Both the position numbers and the translations under genes were made by a program. DNA of 61,761 nt from Holophagaceae bacterium (GTDB lineage Bacteria > Acidobacteriota > Holophagae > Holophagales > Holophagaceae). The first letter of the stretch is position 1. The number at the start of each line of letters is the position of its first letter. Where the stretch lies: positions 1 to 61,761 of the forward strand of contig PLUC01000055.1 of NCBI GenBank assembly GCA_003165415.1, in the 5' to 3' direction. The notes beneath the pieces were generated by a model that searched no databases, was not told the DNA's origin, and worked only from the letters and a program-made list of their open reading frames with translations. Positions 51,909 through 61,673 of the stretch are shown here, piece by piece.

Positions 51909-54545
51909 CTATCCCTTGCGGGGCTTCTGGTTCCGAAGCTCCTGTTCAGCTTTGGACCAGTCCTGGGCATCTTGACCGTTGCTTCGGCCGCGCTGCTCAT
52001 AAAGTTCATAGGCGCGTTTGGCAATCTGCGGGGTCAAATCCATGTGCTTCTCGGCCACGGACTCGGGAACGCGCCATTTGATCATGCCGACCTTCAAGGC
52101 GTCGTTCACCCCGAGGCAGGCCACCATCGCGTAACCGAAAATCGCCAATGGCTGCCACCAGGGAAGGGCCACCAGGTCTGGAATTCCCACCAGGGTCAGG
52201 ATCGTCCCGATCAAAGCATCTGCGCCCAAGGCTGACATGAGGGTCTTGCTGGGTGTTGTCCGCCAGAACCAACTGCGTTCCCGCGCGGATACCACGGAGA
52301 ACACGGCAAAATAGAGCATCATCAGGAAACAGAATGTGCAGAGGGCCGGGTCTGCCGTTGCGAGACCGAACCGAGACCAGGCGATCCACAAGAAGAGCAG
52401 CGCCTCCACCACCATCAATACTCCCAGGACAATCGACACCGTGATGTAACCTCCGATATTCCAGGTCTCCGGGCTCTTGGAGGATCTAACGTTATCGGTG
52501 GCGAGGGCGATCTTCGCGAAGTCGGTCATGAAGACCAGCAGCAGCATGGCAAAGGCGGAAACGACGAATTTTCCGGTGACCACATAGGCGATGGCGACAA
52601 AGGCGGCCTTCAGGATCGTCCGGCTTATTTTGTTGATGATCCAGGTCAAAATGCGCTGGTAGATTGAGCGCCCTTGCTTTACCAGTGCCACGATGTTGGT
52701 CAGCCCTGGCTCGGTCAGGACCACACTGGCCGCGCCCTTGGCCACATCCGTGGCGGTGCTGACGGCGATGCCGACCTCCGCCTGGCGCAAGGCTGGCGCA
52801 TCGTTGACTCCATCACCGGTCATGCCGGTCACGTGCCCCGCCGCTTGCATATTCTTCACAACAAGGTACTTGTCCTCCGGGTAGACCTCAGCGAAACCAT
52901 CCACCCCGGCAAACAATTCAGCCTTTCCGTCGCCGGCCCCGGTGCCGGCCGCTTTTAGTTCTGCCACGGGCCGGATGTTGGGTAGACCGACTTCCTTCGC
53001 TATTTCGCTCGCCACGGCCAAGCTGTCACCGGTAAGCATTTTCACTGAGACGCCCAGGCCCTGGAGTGTGGCGATGAGCTGCTTGGCATCCGGCCGGGGA
53101 GGATCATACAGGGTGATCAGGCCGACCATGGCGAGTTTGCCTTGTTCGGGACCTCGCGCTACCGCCAGCGCCCGATAGCCTTTCAGCCCGGAATCGCTGA
53201 CCTGGGCTTCCAGCGCCTGGATGGCGGGGGGCTCAAGTCCACAAGCTTCGGCAATCGTTTTCACCGCGCCCTTCATCACCCGCAGGCGTTCGCCGTTCTG
53301 CTCGATAACAGCTTCGGTCCTGCGGGTTTTCGCGTCGAACGGCGTGAAGGAAATGGGAGTGATGGCGGGCACACCATCGAAGATATGCCGGTCTTTTGCC
53401 CCGGCGAGGAAGGCCAGGTCGATCGGATCCTGGTTGGCCTCCTGGGATGCGAGGGCTCCTGCGAACAGCACGTCGGCTTCACTCGCGGGCGCTATGGGGA
53501 TAACGCCGGTCACGGCAAGCTGATTCATCGTGATCGTACCCGTCTTGTCCGCACAAAGCATGTCCATTGTCGCGGCATCCTCTGCTGCGCTGAGGCGGGT
53601 GACCAGGACCCCCAGCTTGGCAAGTTCCTTGGACCCAACGGCCATGCTTACGGTGAACATGACTGGCAGGGCGACAGGCACCGCACTCATCAACAGGACG
53701 AGCATGAGTGAGACCATATCAATAAGAGGCGTACCGCGGATGAGCGACAACGCGACGACCAGACCGATCATCGCGGCGACGATCACCAAGAGCCAACGGA
53801 CCACTTTGGCAACCACCGCTTCGATATGGAGTTTTGGCCGCGCCGACTGCACCAGTTCCGTGGTGCGGCCAAAAAAGGTCTGTGCCCCGGTGAGCATGAC
53901 CACACTGTTACCTTCTCCCCGCCGGACGATGGAACCCGATGAGAGGACGTCGCCAATCGCCTTGTCGGAATCCTTGGATTCCCCAGTGAGCGCCGACTGG
54001 TCGATACTCAGCGCGCTGGTGAGGAGCTTAATGTCCGCAGGAATGATGTCGCCCATGCGCACGCGGATGATATCGCCGGGGACCAGTTCCCTGGCCGGGA
54101 TGGCCTGCCATTTTGCCTCGCGCAGGACCCGCGCGGTGACCTGGATGCGCTTTCTCAGTGCCTCGACCACACCGGCGGCCCGGCGTTCCTGGGCGAAGCT
54201 CAGAACGGCGTTGACGACCAGCAGCGCACCCACCACCACCAAGTCCGGGTATTTACCAAGGAAGGCCGACAGGATCATGATCAGCTCAAGCATCCACGCC
54301 GACAGGCCCCAAAATTTCCCGAGAAATTTAAGGACCGGGTGCCCTTTCTGCCTGACCACTTCATTGTAGCCATGGGCTTTTCGGCGGACCTCCACCTCGG
54401 CAGGAGCGAGACCTTTATCTGGGTCCACTTTGAGGGTCGCTAGGGTATCCGGTACCGAGGCGGTCGCGATGTCGGGTGGCTTTCCGGTTGCTTCCTTCGG
54501 CGGCGGGATATCCTTGTCAGGTTTCCCTGGAACTTTTGGCATCAT
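51909..54545 (-). CDS. plasma-membrane-type proton-efflux P-type ATPase
   Basis: An 878-residue P3A-type H+-ATPase. Motifs: LTGESKDSDK (actuator TGES), CADKTGTITMNQLAVTG (phosphorylated Asp), MLTGDSLAVASEIAKEVG and VTGMTGDGVNDAPALRQAEVGIAV (P domain), with the helix M4 segment SAVPVALPVMFTVSMAVGSKELAK. It pumps protons outward using ATP, contributing to acid tolerance or pmf. The start has GGGGG five bases upstream, and a poly-Pro/Lys N-terminus is unusual. Base composition is visibly lower in GC and codon use differs from the neighbours. No related gene adjoins, so it was probably acquired laterally. Confidence 0.92.
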   Translation of the reverse strand: MMPKVPGKPDKDIPPPKEATGKPPDIATASVPDTLATLKVDPDKGLAPAEVEVRRKAHGYNEVVRQKGHPVLKFLGKFWGLSAWMLELIMILSAFLGKYPDLVVVGALLVVNAVLSFAQERRAAGVVEALRKRIQVTARVLREAKWQAIPARELVPGDIIRVRMGDIIPADIKLLTSALSIDQSALTGESKDSDKAIGDVLSSGSIVRRGEGNSVVMLTGAQTFFGRTTELVQSARPKLHIEAVVAKVVRWLLVIVAAMIGLVVALSLIRGTPLIDMVSLMLVLLMSAVPVALPVMFTVSMAVGSKELAKLGVLVTRLSAAEDAATMDMLCADKTGTITMNQLAVTGVIPIAPASEADVLFAGALASQEANQDPIDLAFLAGAKDRHIFDGVPAITPISFTPFDAKTRRTEAVIEQNGERLRVMKGAVKTIAEACGLEPPAIQALEAQVSDSGLKGYRALAVARGPEQGKLAMVGLITLYDPPRPDAKQLIATLQGLGVSVKMLTGDSLAVASEIAKEVGLPNIRPVAELKAAGTGAGDGKAELFAGVDGFAEVYPEDKYLVVKNMQAAGHVTGMTGDGVNDAPALRQAEVGIAVSTATDVAKGAASVVLTEPGLTNIVALVKQGRSIYQRILTWIINKISRTILKAAFVAIAYVVTGKFVVSAFAMLLLVFMTDFAKIALATDNVRSSKSPETWNIGGYITVSIVLGVLMVVEALLFLWIAWSRFGLATADPALCTFCFLMMLYFAVFSVVSARERSWFWRTTPSKTLMSALGADALIGTILTLVGIPDLVALPWWQPLAIFGYAMVACLGVNDALKVGMIKWRVPESVAEKHMDLTPQIAKRAYELYEQRGRSNGQDAQDWSKAEQELRNQKPRKG

Positions 54546-54894
54546 TTCTACCCCCGATGCGTGCTCGCCGGTCGCGCGATGACCTCAGTTGGAACCCCGT
54601 CGAGCAGGCTTTTCATGCCTTGCAAGGACCCTGGCAAGAACAAGGATTTTAAAAATAAACGTATTTGAATAAATTTATCAATTTTTTCCATGCAACCCTT
54701 TCCAGCGCATCGCAATTCTAGCTCAAACATGCGGGCTTTAAATTCTTATGTGGCGAAATTGTATCAGCCAGGCTCAGTGACCCGTTCAGAATGGTCCCGG
54801 CTACACAAGGGAACCCTGCGGAGCATTGGCTTCTCACAGGGTTCTACAAAGGGAACGTTCGGTGAATCTGGATAGTGGAGTGGGCCTGTCTGCC
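54546..54894. other. AT-rich intergenic region
   Basis: About 350 bases between the H+-ATPase and the SDR gene. The stretch around 54647-54690 is strongly A/T-rich (TTTTAAAAATAAACG, AATAAATTTATCAA) and is probably the ATPase promoter area, or marks the edge of the acquired segment. Short ORFs here (54548-54730, 54690-54875) are not convincing. No repeat or RNA gene was recognised. Confidence 0.45.
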
Positions 54895-55734
54895 TCACTC
54901 CTCAGGGAAATCCGCCCCTTCCGTGACCTCGGCCCAGGTGTCGAAATCCTTCTGCACCGCGGCCAGCTTGATCCGGGCCATCTTCATGGCGGCCTTGCCG
55001 AGCAGGAGACGCAGCGGCGGCTCGGGGGCCTCCACGGCCTGGACGATGGCCCTGGCGGCCCGCACGGGATCCCCGTGCTGCCGGCCGCTGGCGCCACGGA
55101 TCATCCTGGCCCGGGCGCCGGCGGTGTCCTGGTAGTCGGGGAGGGTTTCCGGCGCTTCGCTGGCCGACCGTCCGGCCCAGTCGGTGCGGAAGGGGCCCGG
55201 CTCCACCAGCAGCACCTTGATCCCCAGCGGGGCCACTTCCTGGGACAGGGCCTCGGAAAGGGCCTCTACCGCGAACTTGGTGGCGTTGTAGAAGCTGATG
55301 GCGGGGTAGGCGGCGATCCCGGCGATGGAGGAGATGTTGACGATGGTGCCCGAACGCTGTTTGCGCAGCAGCGGCAGCACCGCGCGGGTGGTCTCGGCGA
55401 GGCCCCAGACGTTGACCTCGAACATATAGCGCACCTTGTCCTGCTCGCTCTCCTCGAACGAGCCGAAGTAGCCGATGCCGGCGTTGTTCACCAGGACGTC
55501 GATGGTGCCGAACCGGGCCACGGCGGCGGCGACCGCCGCGGCGATCTGCCCGGGATCGGTCACGTCCAGCGGCAGCGCCAGGGCCAGGTCTGGATGGGCC
55601 ACGGCGAGGTACTGGATCTGCTCCGGATTGCGCGCAGTGAGGACCGTGGGATGGCCCAGGGAGAGGGTGAGCTCAGCCAGGGCCCGGCCGAAACCGGTGG
55701 AGCAGCCGGTGATGAACCAGACTTTTCTTGCCAT
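54895..55734 (-). CDS. short-chain dehydrogenase/reductase
   Basis: A 279-residue classical SDR with VWFITGCSTGFGRALAE (cofactor), LVNNAGIGYFGSFEESE, catalytic Ser in NISSIAG and Tyr/Lys in FYNATKFAVEALSEAL. The C-terminal region (GDPVRAARAIVQAVEAPEPPLRLLLG) is typical of oxidoreductases acting on hydroxyls of small molecules. ATG 55734 has AGGAGA five bases before. It ends just before AT-rich DNA and starts 9 nt after the slipin stop, suggesting a slipin-SDR transcript. Confidence 0.92.
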   Translation of the reverse strand: MARKVWFITGCSTGFGRALAELTLSLGHPTVLTARNPEQIQYLAVAHPDLALALPLDVTDPGQIAAAVAAAVARFGTIDVLVNNAGIGYFGSFEESEQDKVRYMFEVNVWGLAETTRAVLPLLRKQRSGTIVNISSIAGIAAYPAISFYNATKFAVEALSEALSQEVAPLGIKVLLVEPGPFRTDWAGRSASEAPETLPDYQDTAGARARMIRGASGRQHGDPVRAARAIVQAVEAPEPPLRLLLGKAAMKMARIKLAAVQKDFDTWAEVTEGADFPEE

Positions 55735-55743
55735 GTCGTTCTC

Positions 55744-56523
55744 CTAGACTTCAGGCTTGAGGCTGATGCGGTCTATGAGCCGGAGCAGCTCCACCGGGAG
55801 CGGGAACACGATGGTGCTGTTCTTCTCCACGGCGATCTCGGCGAGGGTCTGCAGGTAGCGCATCTGGATGGCCACCGGGTTCTGGCTGATCTTGTTGGCG
55901 GCTTCCAGCAGCTGCTGGGAGGCCAACAGCTCGCCTTCGGCGGCGATGACCTTGGCCCGCTTCTCGCGCTCGGCCTCGGCCTGCTTGCCCATGGCCCGCT
56001 GGATCTGCTCGGGCAGGTCCACCGACTTCAGCTCCACGCTGGTCACTTCCACGCCCCAGGGCTCGGTGGAGGTGTCGATGATCTCCCGCAGGCGGATGCT
56101 CAGCTTCTCGCGTTCGGCCAGGAGCTCGTCCAGGCTCACTTCGCCCAGGACGGAGCGCAGGGTGGTCTGGGCGATCTGGCTGGTGGCGTAGTAGTAGTTC
56201 TCCACGCCGAGGATGGCCTGCTGGGCGTTCAGCACCCGGAAATAGACCACGGCGCTCACTTTGAGGCTCACGTTGTCGCGGGTGATGATGTCCTGGCTGG
56301 GGACATCCAGCACCACGGTGCGCAGGCTCACCACCACGGCCCGCTGGAACGGCCGCAGGACGAAGATGAGGCCCGGGCCCTTGGGCACCTGGCCGACCTT
56401 GCCCAGGGTGAAGATCACCGCCCGCTCGTACTCGTTCACCACCCGGATACAGGCGGCGAGCCAGATGATCACGACGATGATGATCGGACCGATGCAGCCC
56501 AGACCCGCGATCAGTTCTTGCAT
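55744..56523 (-). CDS. slipin (SPFH/stomatin family protein)
   Basis: A 259-residue slipin: N-terminal hydrophobic anchor (IGPIIIVVIIWLAACIRVV), an SPFH/band 7 domain (EYERAVIFTLGKVGQVPKGPGLIFVL, VEVTSVELKSVDLPEQIQRAM) and a C-terminal coiled coil rich in Ala/Glu (AEAEREKRAKVIAAEGE). Slipins form membrane microdomain scaffolds and are often paired with an NfeD protease; none is present here. ATG 56523 has AGGAGATCCTC upstream. Confidence 0.93.
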   Translation of the reverse strand: MQELIAGLGCIGPIIIVVIIWLAACIRVVNEYERAVIFTLGKVGQVPKGPGLIFVLRPFQRAVVVSLRTVVLDVPSQDIITRDNVSLKVSAVVYFRVLNAQQAILGVENYYYATSQIAQTTLRSVLGEVSLDELLAEREKLSIRLREIIDTSTEPWGVEVTSVELKSVDLPEQIQRAMGKQAEAEREKRAKVIAAEGELLASQQLLEAANKISQNPVAIQMRYLQTLAEIAVEKNSTIVFPLPVELLRLIDRISLKPEV

Positions 56524-56581
56524 GAGGATCTCCTATGGATGTCTGGGCCATTCTCGCACGTTGTTGCAAAATCCAGTGAGA

Positions 56582-57214
56582 CTACCGTCGCAGCCTGCGC
56601 ACGTACGGGTTGTCCGCCGCCTCGCTGCCGATGGTGGTGGCAGGGCCATGGCCGGGGATCACCAGGGTGGCGTCCTCCATGGGGTAGAGTTCCCGCTGGA
56701 TGCTGGCCTCCAGCTGCTCCCAGCTGCCGCCCCACAGGTCGGTGCGGCCCACGCCGCCCTGGAACAGGGTGTCGCCGGCCAGGACGACCTTGCCCCGGTC
56801 GAACTGGCCATGGAAGCAGCAGGAGCCGGGGGTGTGGCCGGGCGTGTGCAGGGTGGCCATGCCGTGGTGGACGTCCCCGGGAAGCAGCGCCGTGGTCTCC
56901 GGGCGGGGGATCGGGTCCATGCCGAACATCCCGGTCTGGAGGTCCAGGGAATCGATCAGGAACCGGTCCCCCTCGTGCAGGTAGGCCGGACATTGCCAGA
57001 GCTCCTGCAGCTCCCGGGTGGCGCCCACGTGGTCGAAATGGGCGTGGCTGTGCAGCAGCGCGGTCACCTTGAAGCCCAGGGCCAGCACCCGCCGGGCGAT
57101 CCTGGGGCCTTCCCCGCCCGGGTCCACCACGATGCCGGTGAGCCGCTCCGGATCCCAGAGCAGGGTGCAGTTGCAGCCGAGGGGGCCGACCGGGAAACTT
57201 TCGAGCTTGTGCAT
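56582..57214 (-). CDS. MBL fold metallo-hydrolase (glyoxalase II-like)
   Basis: A 210-residue metallo-beta-lactamase-fold hydrolase with the metal motif LLHSHAHFDHVGATRELQ (H-x-H-x-D-H), downstream LHTPGHTPGSCCF, LAGDTLFQGGVGRTDL and a final IPGHGPATTIGSE histidine. Domain length and FPVGPLGCNCTLL at the N-terminus match YcbL/GloB-related thioester hydrolases. The true start is ATG 57214; the track's longer frame runs through the antisense of the methyltransferase gene. It follows the RlmF-like gene by 11 nt. Confidence 0.9.
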   Translation of the reverse strand: MHKLESFPVGPLGCNCTLLWDPERLTGIVVDPGGEGPRIARRVLALGFKVTALLHSHAHFDHVGATRELQELWQCPAYLHEGDRFLIDSLDLQTGMFGMDPIPRPETTALLPGDVHHGMATLHTPGHTPGSCCFHGQFDRGKVVLAGDTLFQGGVGRTDLWGGSWEQLEASIQRELYPMEDATLVIPGHGPATTIGSEAADNPYVRRLRR

Positions 57215-57225
57215 GGGGCCTCCGT

Positions 57226-58143
57226 TCACAGTTTGTCGGGGTCGGGCTGGAAGGTCCAGGCCAGGATCCGGCTCTGCTTCTGGCCCTGGGCCATGTCCAG
57301 GGTCCGGGTGGCCAGGGCGCCGGCCTGGCCCAGGGCGCGGCGGAGCGCCGGGAGGCTGGAGGATCTGGCGACCAGGGTGGAGAACCACCGGCAGCGGGTG
57401 GGGATCCGGGCGCTTTCGGCGATCATCCGGCCCACGAAGCCCGTCTCGCCGCCCGGGCACCACAGCTCGGCGCCGCGGCCGCCGAAATTCAGGCGGAACG
57501 GGCCGCCCTTGCCGAGGTTGCCCAGCTTGCGCCGGGCGGCTTCCCGGGCCTCCCCCGGGGAGGCGTGGAACGGCGGGTTGCAGATGGAGAGGGCGAACGT
57601 CTCCCCGTCGCGCAGGAGGCCCTGGAAGATGTGCGCGGGGTCCGGCTGCAGCCTGAGTTCGATGGCGCCGGCCAGGCCGGCATTGGCCTGGAGGATCCGG
57701 CCGGCCGCGGCCAGGGCGGCGGGATCGATGTCGGAGCCCAGGAAGCGCCACCCGTATTCCTGGTGCCCGAGGATGGGATAGATGCAGTTGGCGCCGACCC
57801 CGATGTCCAGGACCCGCACCGAACCGCCGCGGGGAATGGGGCCGCCGGCGCCGAGCAGGTCGGCGATGTGGTGGAGGTAGTCGGCCCGGCCCGGGATGGG
57901 CGGGCAAAGGTAGCCGGCCGGCAGGTCCCACTGGTGGATCCCGTAGAAGTGCTTCAGCAGGGCCCGGTTGAGGGCGCGCACGGCCTCCGGGTCGGCGAAA
58001 TCGATGGATTCGTCCTGGTACGGCGTCAGCTTGACGAAAGCGGCCAGCTCTGGACAGGACCGGGTGAGTTCGGCGAAGTCGTAGCGCCCCCGGTGCCGGT
58101 TCCGGGGATGGAGGCCTTGCTTCGCTTCCTGGCCGCCGGGCAT
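57226..58143 (-). CDS. rlmF: RlmF-like 23S rRNA (adenine-N6)-methyltransferase
   Basis: A 305-residue SAM-dependent methyltransferase. [23 protein letters not shown] at the N-terminus is the characteristic RlmF/METTL16-like entry, [16 protein letters not shown] is the SAM loop, [11 protein letters not shown] the acidic ribose contact and [10 protein letters not shown] the NPPF catalytic motif for N6-adenine. RlmF methylates A1618 of 23S rRNA. ATG 58143 is preferred over the track's 58230, which adds unconserved residues; neither has a strong ribosome binding site. Confidence 0.9.
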   Translation of the reverse strand: MPGGQEAKQGLHPRNRHRGRYDFAELTRSCPELAAFVKLTPYQDESIDFADPEAVRALNRALLKHFYGIHQWDLPAGYLCPPIPGRADYLHHIADLLGAGGPIPRGGSVRVLDIGVGANCIYPILGHQEYGWRFLGSDIDPAALAAAGRILQANAGLAGAIELRLQPDPAHIFQGLLRDGETFALSICNPPFHASPGEAREAARRKLGNLGKGGPFRLNFGGRGAELWCPGGETGFVGRMIAESARIPTRCRWFSTLVARSSSLPALRRALGQAGALATRTLDMAQGQKQSRILAWTFQPDPDKL

Positions 58144-58427
58144 CAGTGGGCGGGGCAGGAAAGGGCGCTTCCCAGCACGAGGATCACGACTGCTTTGATC
58201 ATCCCGACTCCCCGATGAGGCTGGTGGCATGGGCTGGACCCCAGGCCGGAGGATCCGTTCAGAAACTCATCATAGCCCCTAGACCGGAAAATCCGGCGAC
58301 TGGACGCCTCGGGATTAGATCCCTATGCTTACCCCATAGCCATCCCTCTTCCGTGCGCGCCGTCCGGCTGGAATCCCCTTTCGCCCGACCTCTCCGCCCG
58401 GGAGGCGCAGGGTTGCCCCGGGGAACC

Positions 58428-61400
58428 ATGCCGAAACCTTCATCCTCCGTCCGCATGCTGATTCTGGCCGGGGCGCTGCTGGCCGCGGCCGGCCCCGCCC
58501 GGGCCGAGACCCGGCTGCTCCGTTTCCCGGACATCCACGGCGACCGGGTGGCGTTCACCTACGGCGGCAACATCTGGACCGCCCCCTCGGGCGGCGGGGT
58601 GGCTACCCACATCACCACCCACCCCGGACTGGAGCTGTTCCCGAAATTCAGTCCGGACGGCAGATGGATTGCCTTCACCGGGCAGTACGACGGCGATGAG
58701 CAGGTCTATGTCATGCCCTCCGGGGGCGGCGTGCCCCGGCAGCTGACCTTCTATCCGGCCTGGGGGCCCCTGAATCCCTGGGCCGGCTATGACAACCAGG
58801 TGATGGGCTGGACCCCGGACGGCAAGTCGGTCCTGTTCCGCTCCATGCGCGACGCCGACGGCGTGCTCAGCGAAGGCACGCTCTACACCGTCGGGCTGGA
58901 TGGCGGGGCGGTGCGGCGGCTGCCCATCCCCGCCGCGGGCGCCGGGGCCATCTCGCCGGACGGCAGGACTCTGGCCTACGCCCCGATGTCCCGGGACTTC
59001 AGCAGCTGGAAGCGCTACCAGGGCGGCCAGGCCCAGGGGCTGTTCGTGTTCGACCTGGCCAGCCGCAAGCAGAAGCGGGTGGCCCCTTCCCGGCGCACCG
59101 AACGGGACCCCATGTGGATCGGCAACCGGCTCTATTTCACCTCGGACCGGGACGGGACCCTGAACCTCTATGGCGCGGATCCGGTCCGGGACCGGGTCAA
59201 GCAGCTCACCTTCAGCCGGAAATGGGATGTGCGCTGGCCTTCCACCGACCACGTGGCCCGGATCGTCTACGAGAAGACCGGCGGGCTCCGGGTCTTCAAC
59301 GTGCACGACGGCAGCGACCGGGACATCCCCATCACCGTGCCCAGCGACGGCGGCGCCAGCAGGCCCACCCGGATCGAGGCCGAGGTGGAGGGCTGGAGCC
59401 TGTCGCCCACGGGCGAGCGGGCCCTGTTCGTGGCCCGGGGGGACGTGTTCACCGTGCCGGCCCACGCCGGCCCCGTGCGCAACCTCACCAGCAGCTCCAG
59501 GTCCCACAGCAAGCTGGCCCGCTGGTCCCCGGACGGCCGGACCATCGCGTTCGTCTCCGACCTGACCGGCGAAGAGCAGGTGTACCGGGTGGACCAGGAA
59601 GGGAAGGGCAGGCCCGAAGCGCTCACCACCGGCCTGAAGGTGTTCATCACCAGCCTGGCCTGGGCTCCCGACGGCAAGCACCTGGCCGTGGGCGACAAGG
59701 ACGGGCGGATCTTCCTGGTGGGGGTGGAGCGCCGGGATCTGGTCCAGGTGGCCAAGGACATCAACAACGGCGGAGTGTACCTGGCCTGGTCCCCCGACGG
59801 CCAGTTCCTGGCCCTCACCCTGACCAACCTCAACGGGACTGACTCCCTGAACATCTACAGCCTGGCCGACGGCACCCTGCGGCGGGTCACCAGCGACCTG
59901 TTCGAGGTGATGGCGCCGGCCTGGGATCCCCATGGACGGTACCTCTACTACGTGTCCCGGCGGGACTACGCCAGCCAGCTCTCCACCGCGGAGTTCGACT
60001 TCGCGGTGACCGACAACCTGGGCATCTTCGCCCTGGCCCTGCGCAAGGACGTGCCCCACCCGTTCCCCTCCGAAAGCGACGAGGAGGGCCAGGCCAAGGC
60101 CCCGGCCCCGCCGGCGGAGGCACAGCCGCTGCGCATCGACTGGGCCGGGCTGGAGCAGCGGGCCGTCCGGGTGCCCGTGGCCACCGGCAACCTCAGCCGG
60201 CTCGTGGCCACCCGGGACCACCTCCTGTACGGAAGGACCGCCCCGCAAGCCTACGGCAGCGAGTCCGGCGGCAGGCAGACGCTCTGCCTCTTCGATCTCC
60301 GGAAGCGCCGGGAGAGCGCCCTGGCCGAGGACATCCAGGGCTGGGAAGCCAGCGCCGACGGGAACAAGGTGCTGGTGCTGCAGCAGGGGGAATACAACCT
60401 CATGGAGGCCGAGCCGGGCGCGTCCCGGCACGCGGTGCGGACCCGGGAACTCATGGTCGACAGCGTGCCCAGCGAGGAATGGGCGGAGATCTTCGACGAA
60501 GTCTGGCGCCGCTACCGGGACTTCTTCTACGCCAAGAACATGCACGGCTACGACTGGAAGGCGCTGGGCGACCAGTACCGGCCCCTGCTCAAGCACGTGA
60601 TCCACCGTTCGGACCTCACCTACGTGCTTTCAGAGCTGGCGGGGGAACTGAACGTCGGCCACGCCTTCCTGGGCGGCGGGGACTTCTTCCAGCCGAGCCG
60701 GCCCAGGGTGGGTCTGCCCGGGGCGCAGATCGAGCTGGACGAGGCCTCCCAGCGCTACCGCATCACCCGGATCTACCGGGGCAACAACGAGGAGCCCCGC
60801 TACCGCTCGCCGCTCACCGAGGTGGGGGTGGACGCCCATGAAGGCGACTTCGTGATGGCCATCAACGGGACCGAACTGAAAGGGAGCGACACCCCCTACC
60901 GGCTGCTGCGCCACAAGACCGACCCGGTCACCCTGACCCTCAACGGCAGCCCCACCCTCGCCGGCGCCCGCCAGGTCACCTACACCCCCATCGAAAGCGA
61001 GGTCTCGCTGCGCTACCTGGACTTCGTGCTGCGTTCCCGGGAACGGGTGGACCAGCTCTCGGGCGGCCGGGTGGGCTACATCCACTTGCCCGACATGGAT
61101 TCCCGGGGCCTGTCCGAGTTCGTGAAGTGGTACTACCCGCAGATCCGCAAGGAAGGGCTGGTGGTGGACGTGCGGGCCAACAGCGGCGGCGACGCCTCCG
61201 AGATGATCCTGGAACGCCTGGGCCGCAAGCTCATGGGCACCAGCTTCGGCCGCATCGGCGAACTCCCCGTCACCTACCCCGACACCGTCTTCTGCGGCCC
61301 CATGGTCTGCCTGATCAGCGAGACCACCGCGTCGGACGGCGAGATCTTCGCCTACCACTTCCGGGATTCGGGCCTGGGGCCGCTCATCGGCAAGCGCACC

Positions 61401-61673
61401 TGGGGCGGCGCGGTGGGCTTCACCAGCTCCGGCCCGCTCAAGGACGGAGGCTTCGTCGGGGTTCCTGTGCAAGGCACGGCGAGCCGCAACGGGGACTGGA
61501 TCATCGAAGGGGAAGGAGTCCACCCCGATGTGGAGGTGGAGACTGACCCCAGGGCGCTCCTGGCCGGGCGGGATCCCCAGCTGGAGCGGGCGGTGGCGGA
61601 GGTGATGCGGCGCATGGCCGAGCATCCGGCGCGCCTGCCCAGGAGGCCCGCCGATCCAGTAAAGACTCAGTAG
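58428..61673 (+). CDS. tricorn-type protease with WD40/TolB-like propeller
   Basis: A 1081-residue secreted or periplasmic tricorn protease: signal peptide (MLILAGALLAAAGPARAE), repeats of a six- and seven-bladed beta-propeller region (residues about 30-650, e.g. PKFSPDGRWIAFTGQYDG, LARWSPDGRTIAFVSDLTG), a PDZ-like domain (VGVDAHEGDFVMAINGTEL) and a C-terminal S41-type serine protease core. The probable nucleophile is in SETTASDGEIFAYHF, with WGGAVGFTS nearby and the N-terminal catalytic His in ELNVGHAFLGGGDF. Tricorn trims peptides to di- and tripeptides. ATG 58428 follows GGGGAACC. Single-copy and full length. Confidence 0.92.
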   Translation: MPKPSSSVRMLILAGALLAAAGPARAETRLLRFPDIHGDRVAFTYGGNIWTAPSGGGVATHITTHPGLELFPKFSPDGRWIAFTGQYDGDEQVYVMPSGGGVPRQLTFYPAWGPLNPWAGYDNQVMGWTPDGKSVLFRSMRDADGVLSEGTLYTVGLDGGAVRRLPIPAAGAGAISPDGRTLAYAPMSRDFSSWKRYQGGQAQGLFVFDLASRKQKRVAPSRRTERDPMWIGNRLYFTSDRDGTLNLYGADPVRDRVKQLTFSRKWDVRWPSTDHVARIVYEKTGGLRVFNVHDGSDRDIPITVPSDGGASRPTRIEAEVEGWSLSPTGERALFVARGDVFTVPAHAGPVRNLTSSSRSHSKLARWSPDGRTIAFVSDLTGEEQVYRVDQEGKGRPEALTTGLKVFITSLAWAPDGKHLAVGDKDGRIFLVGVERRDLVQVAKDINNGGVYLAWSPDGQFLALTLTNLNGTDSLNIYSLADGTLRRVTSDLFEVMAPAWDPHGRYLYYVSRRDYASQLSTAEFDFAVTDNLGIFALALRKDVPHPFPSESDEEGQAKAPAPPAEAQPLRIDWAGLEQRAVRVPVATGNLSRLVATRDHLLYGRTAPQAYGSESGGRQTLCLFDLRKRRESALAEDIQGWEASADGNKVLVLQQGEYNLMEAEPGASRHAVRTRELMVDSVPSEEWAEIFDEVWRRYRDFFYAKNMHGYDWKALGDQYRPLLKHVIHRSDLTYVLSELAGELNVGHAFLGGGDFFQPSRPRVGLPGAQIELDEASQRYRITRIYRGNNEEPRYRSPLTEVGVDAHEGDFVMAINGTELKGSDTPYRLLRHKTDPVTLTLNGSPTLAGARQVTYTPIESEVSLRYLDFVLRSRERVDQLSGGRVGYIHLPDMDSRGLSEFVKWYYPQIRKEGLVVDVRANSGGDASEMILERLGRKLMGTSFGRIGELPVTYPDTVFCGPMVCLISETTASDGEIFAYHFRDSGLGPLIGKRTWGGAVGFTSSGPLKDGGFVGVPVQGTASRNGDWIIEGEGVHPDVEVETDPRALLAGRDPQLERAVAEVMRRMAEHPARLPRRPADPVKTQ

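Noticed and set aside
54826-57072. 748-residue plus-strand ORF over the SDR, slipin and MBL genes
   Set aside because: It is a shadow of three well-supported minus-strand genes; its sequence has no domain character.
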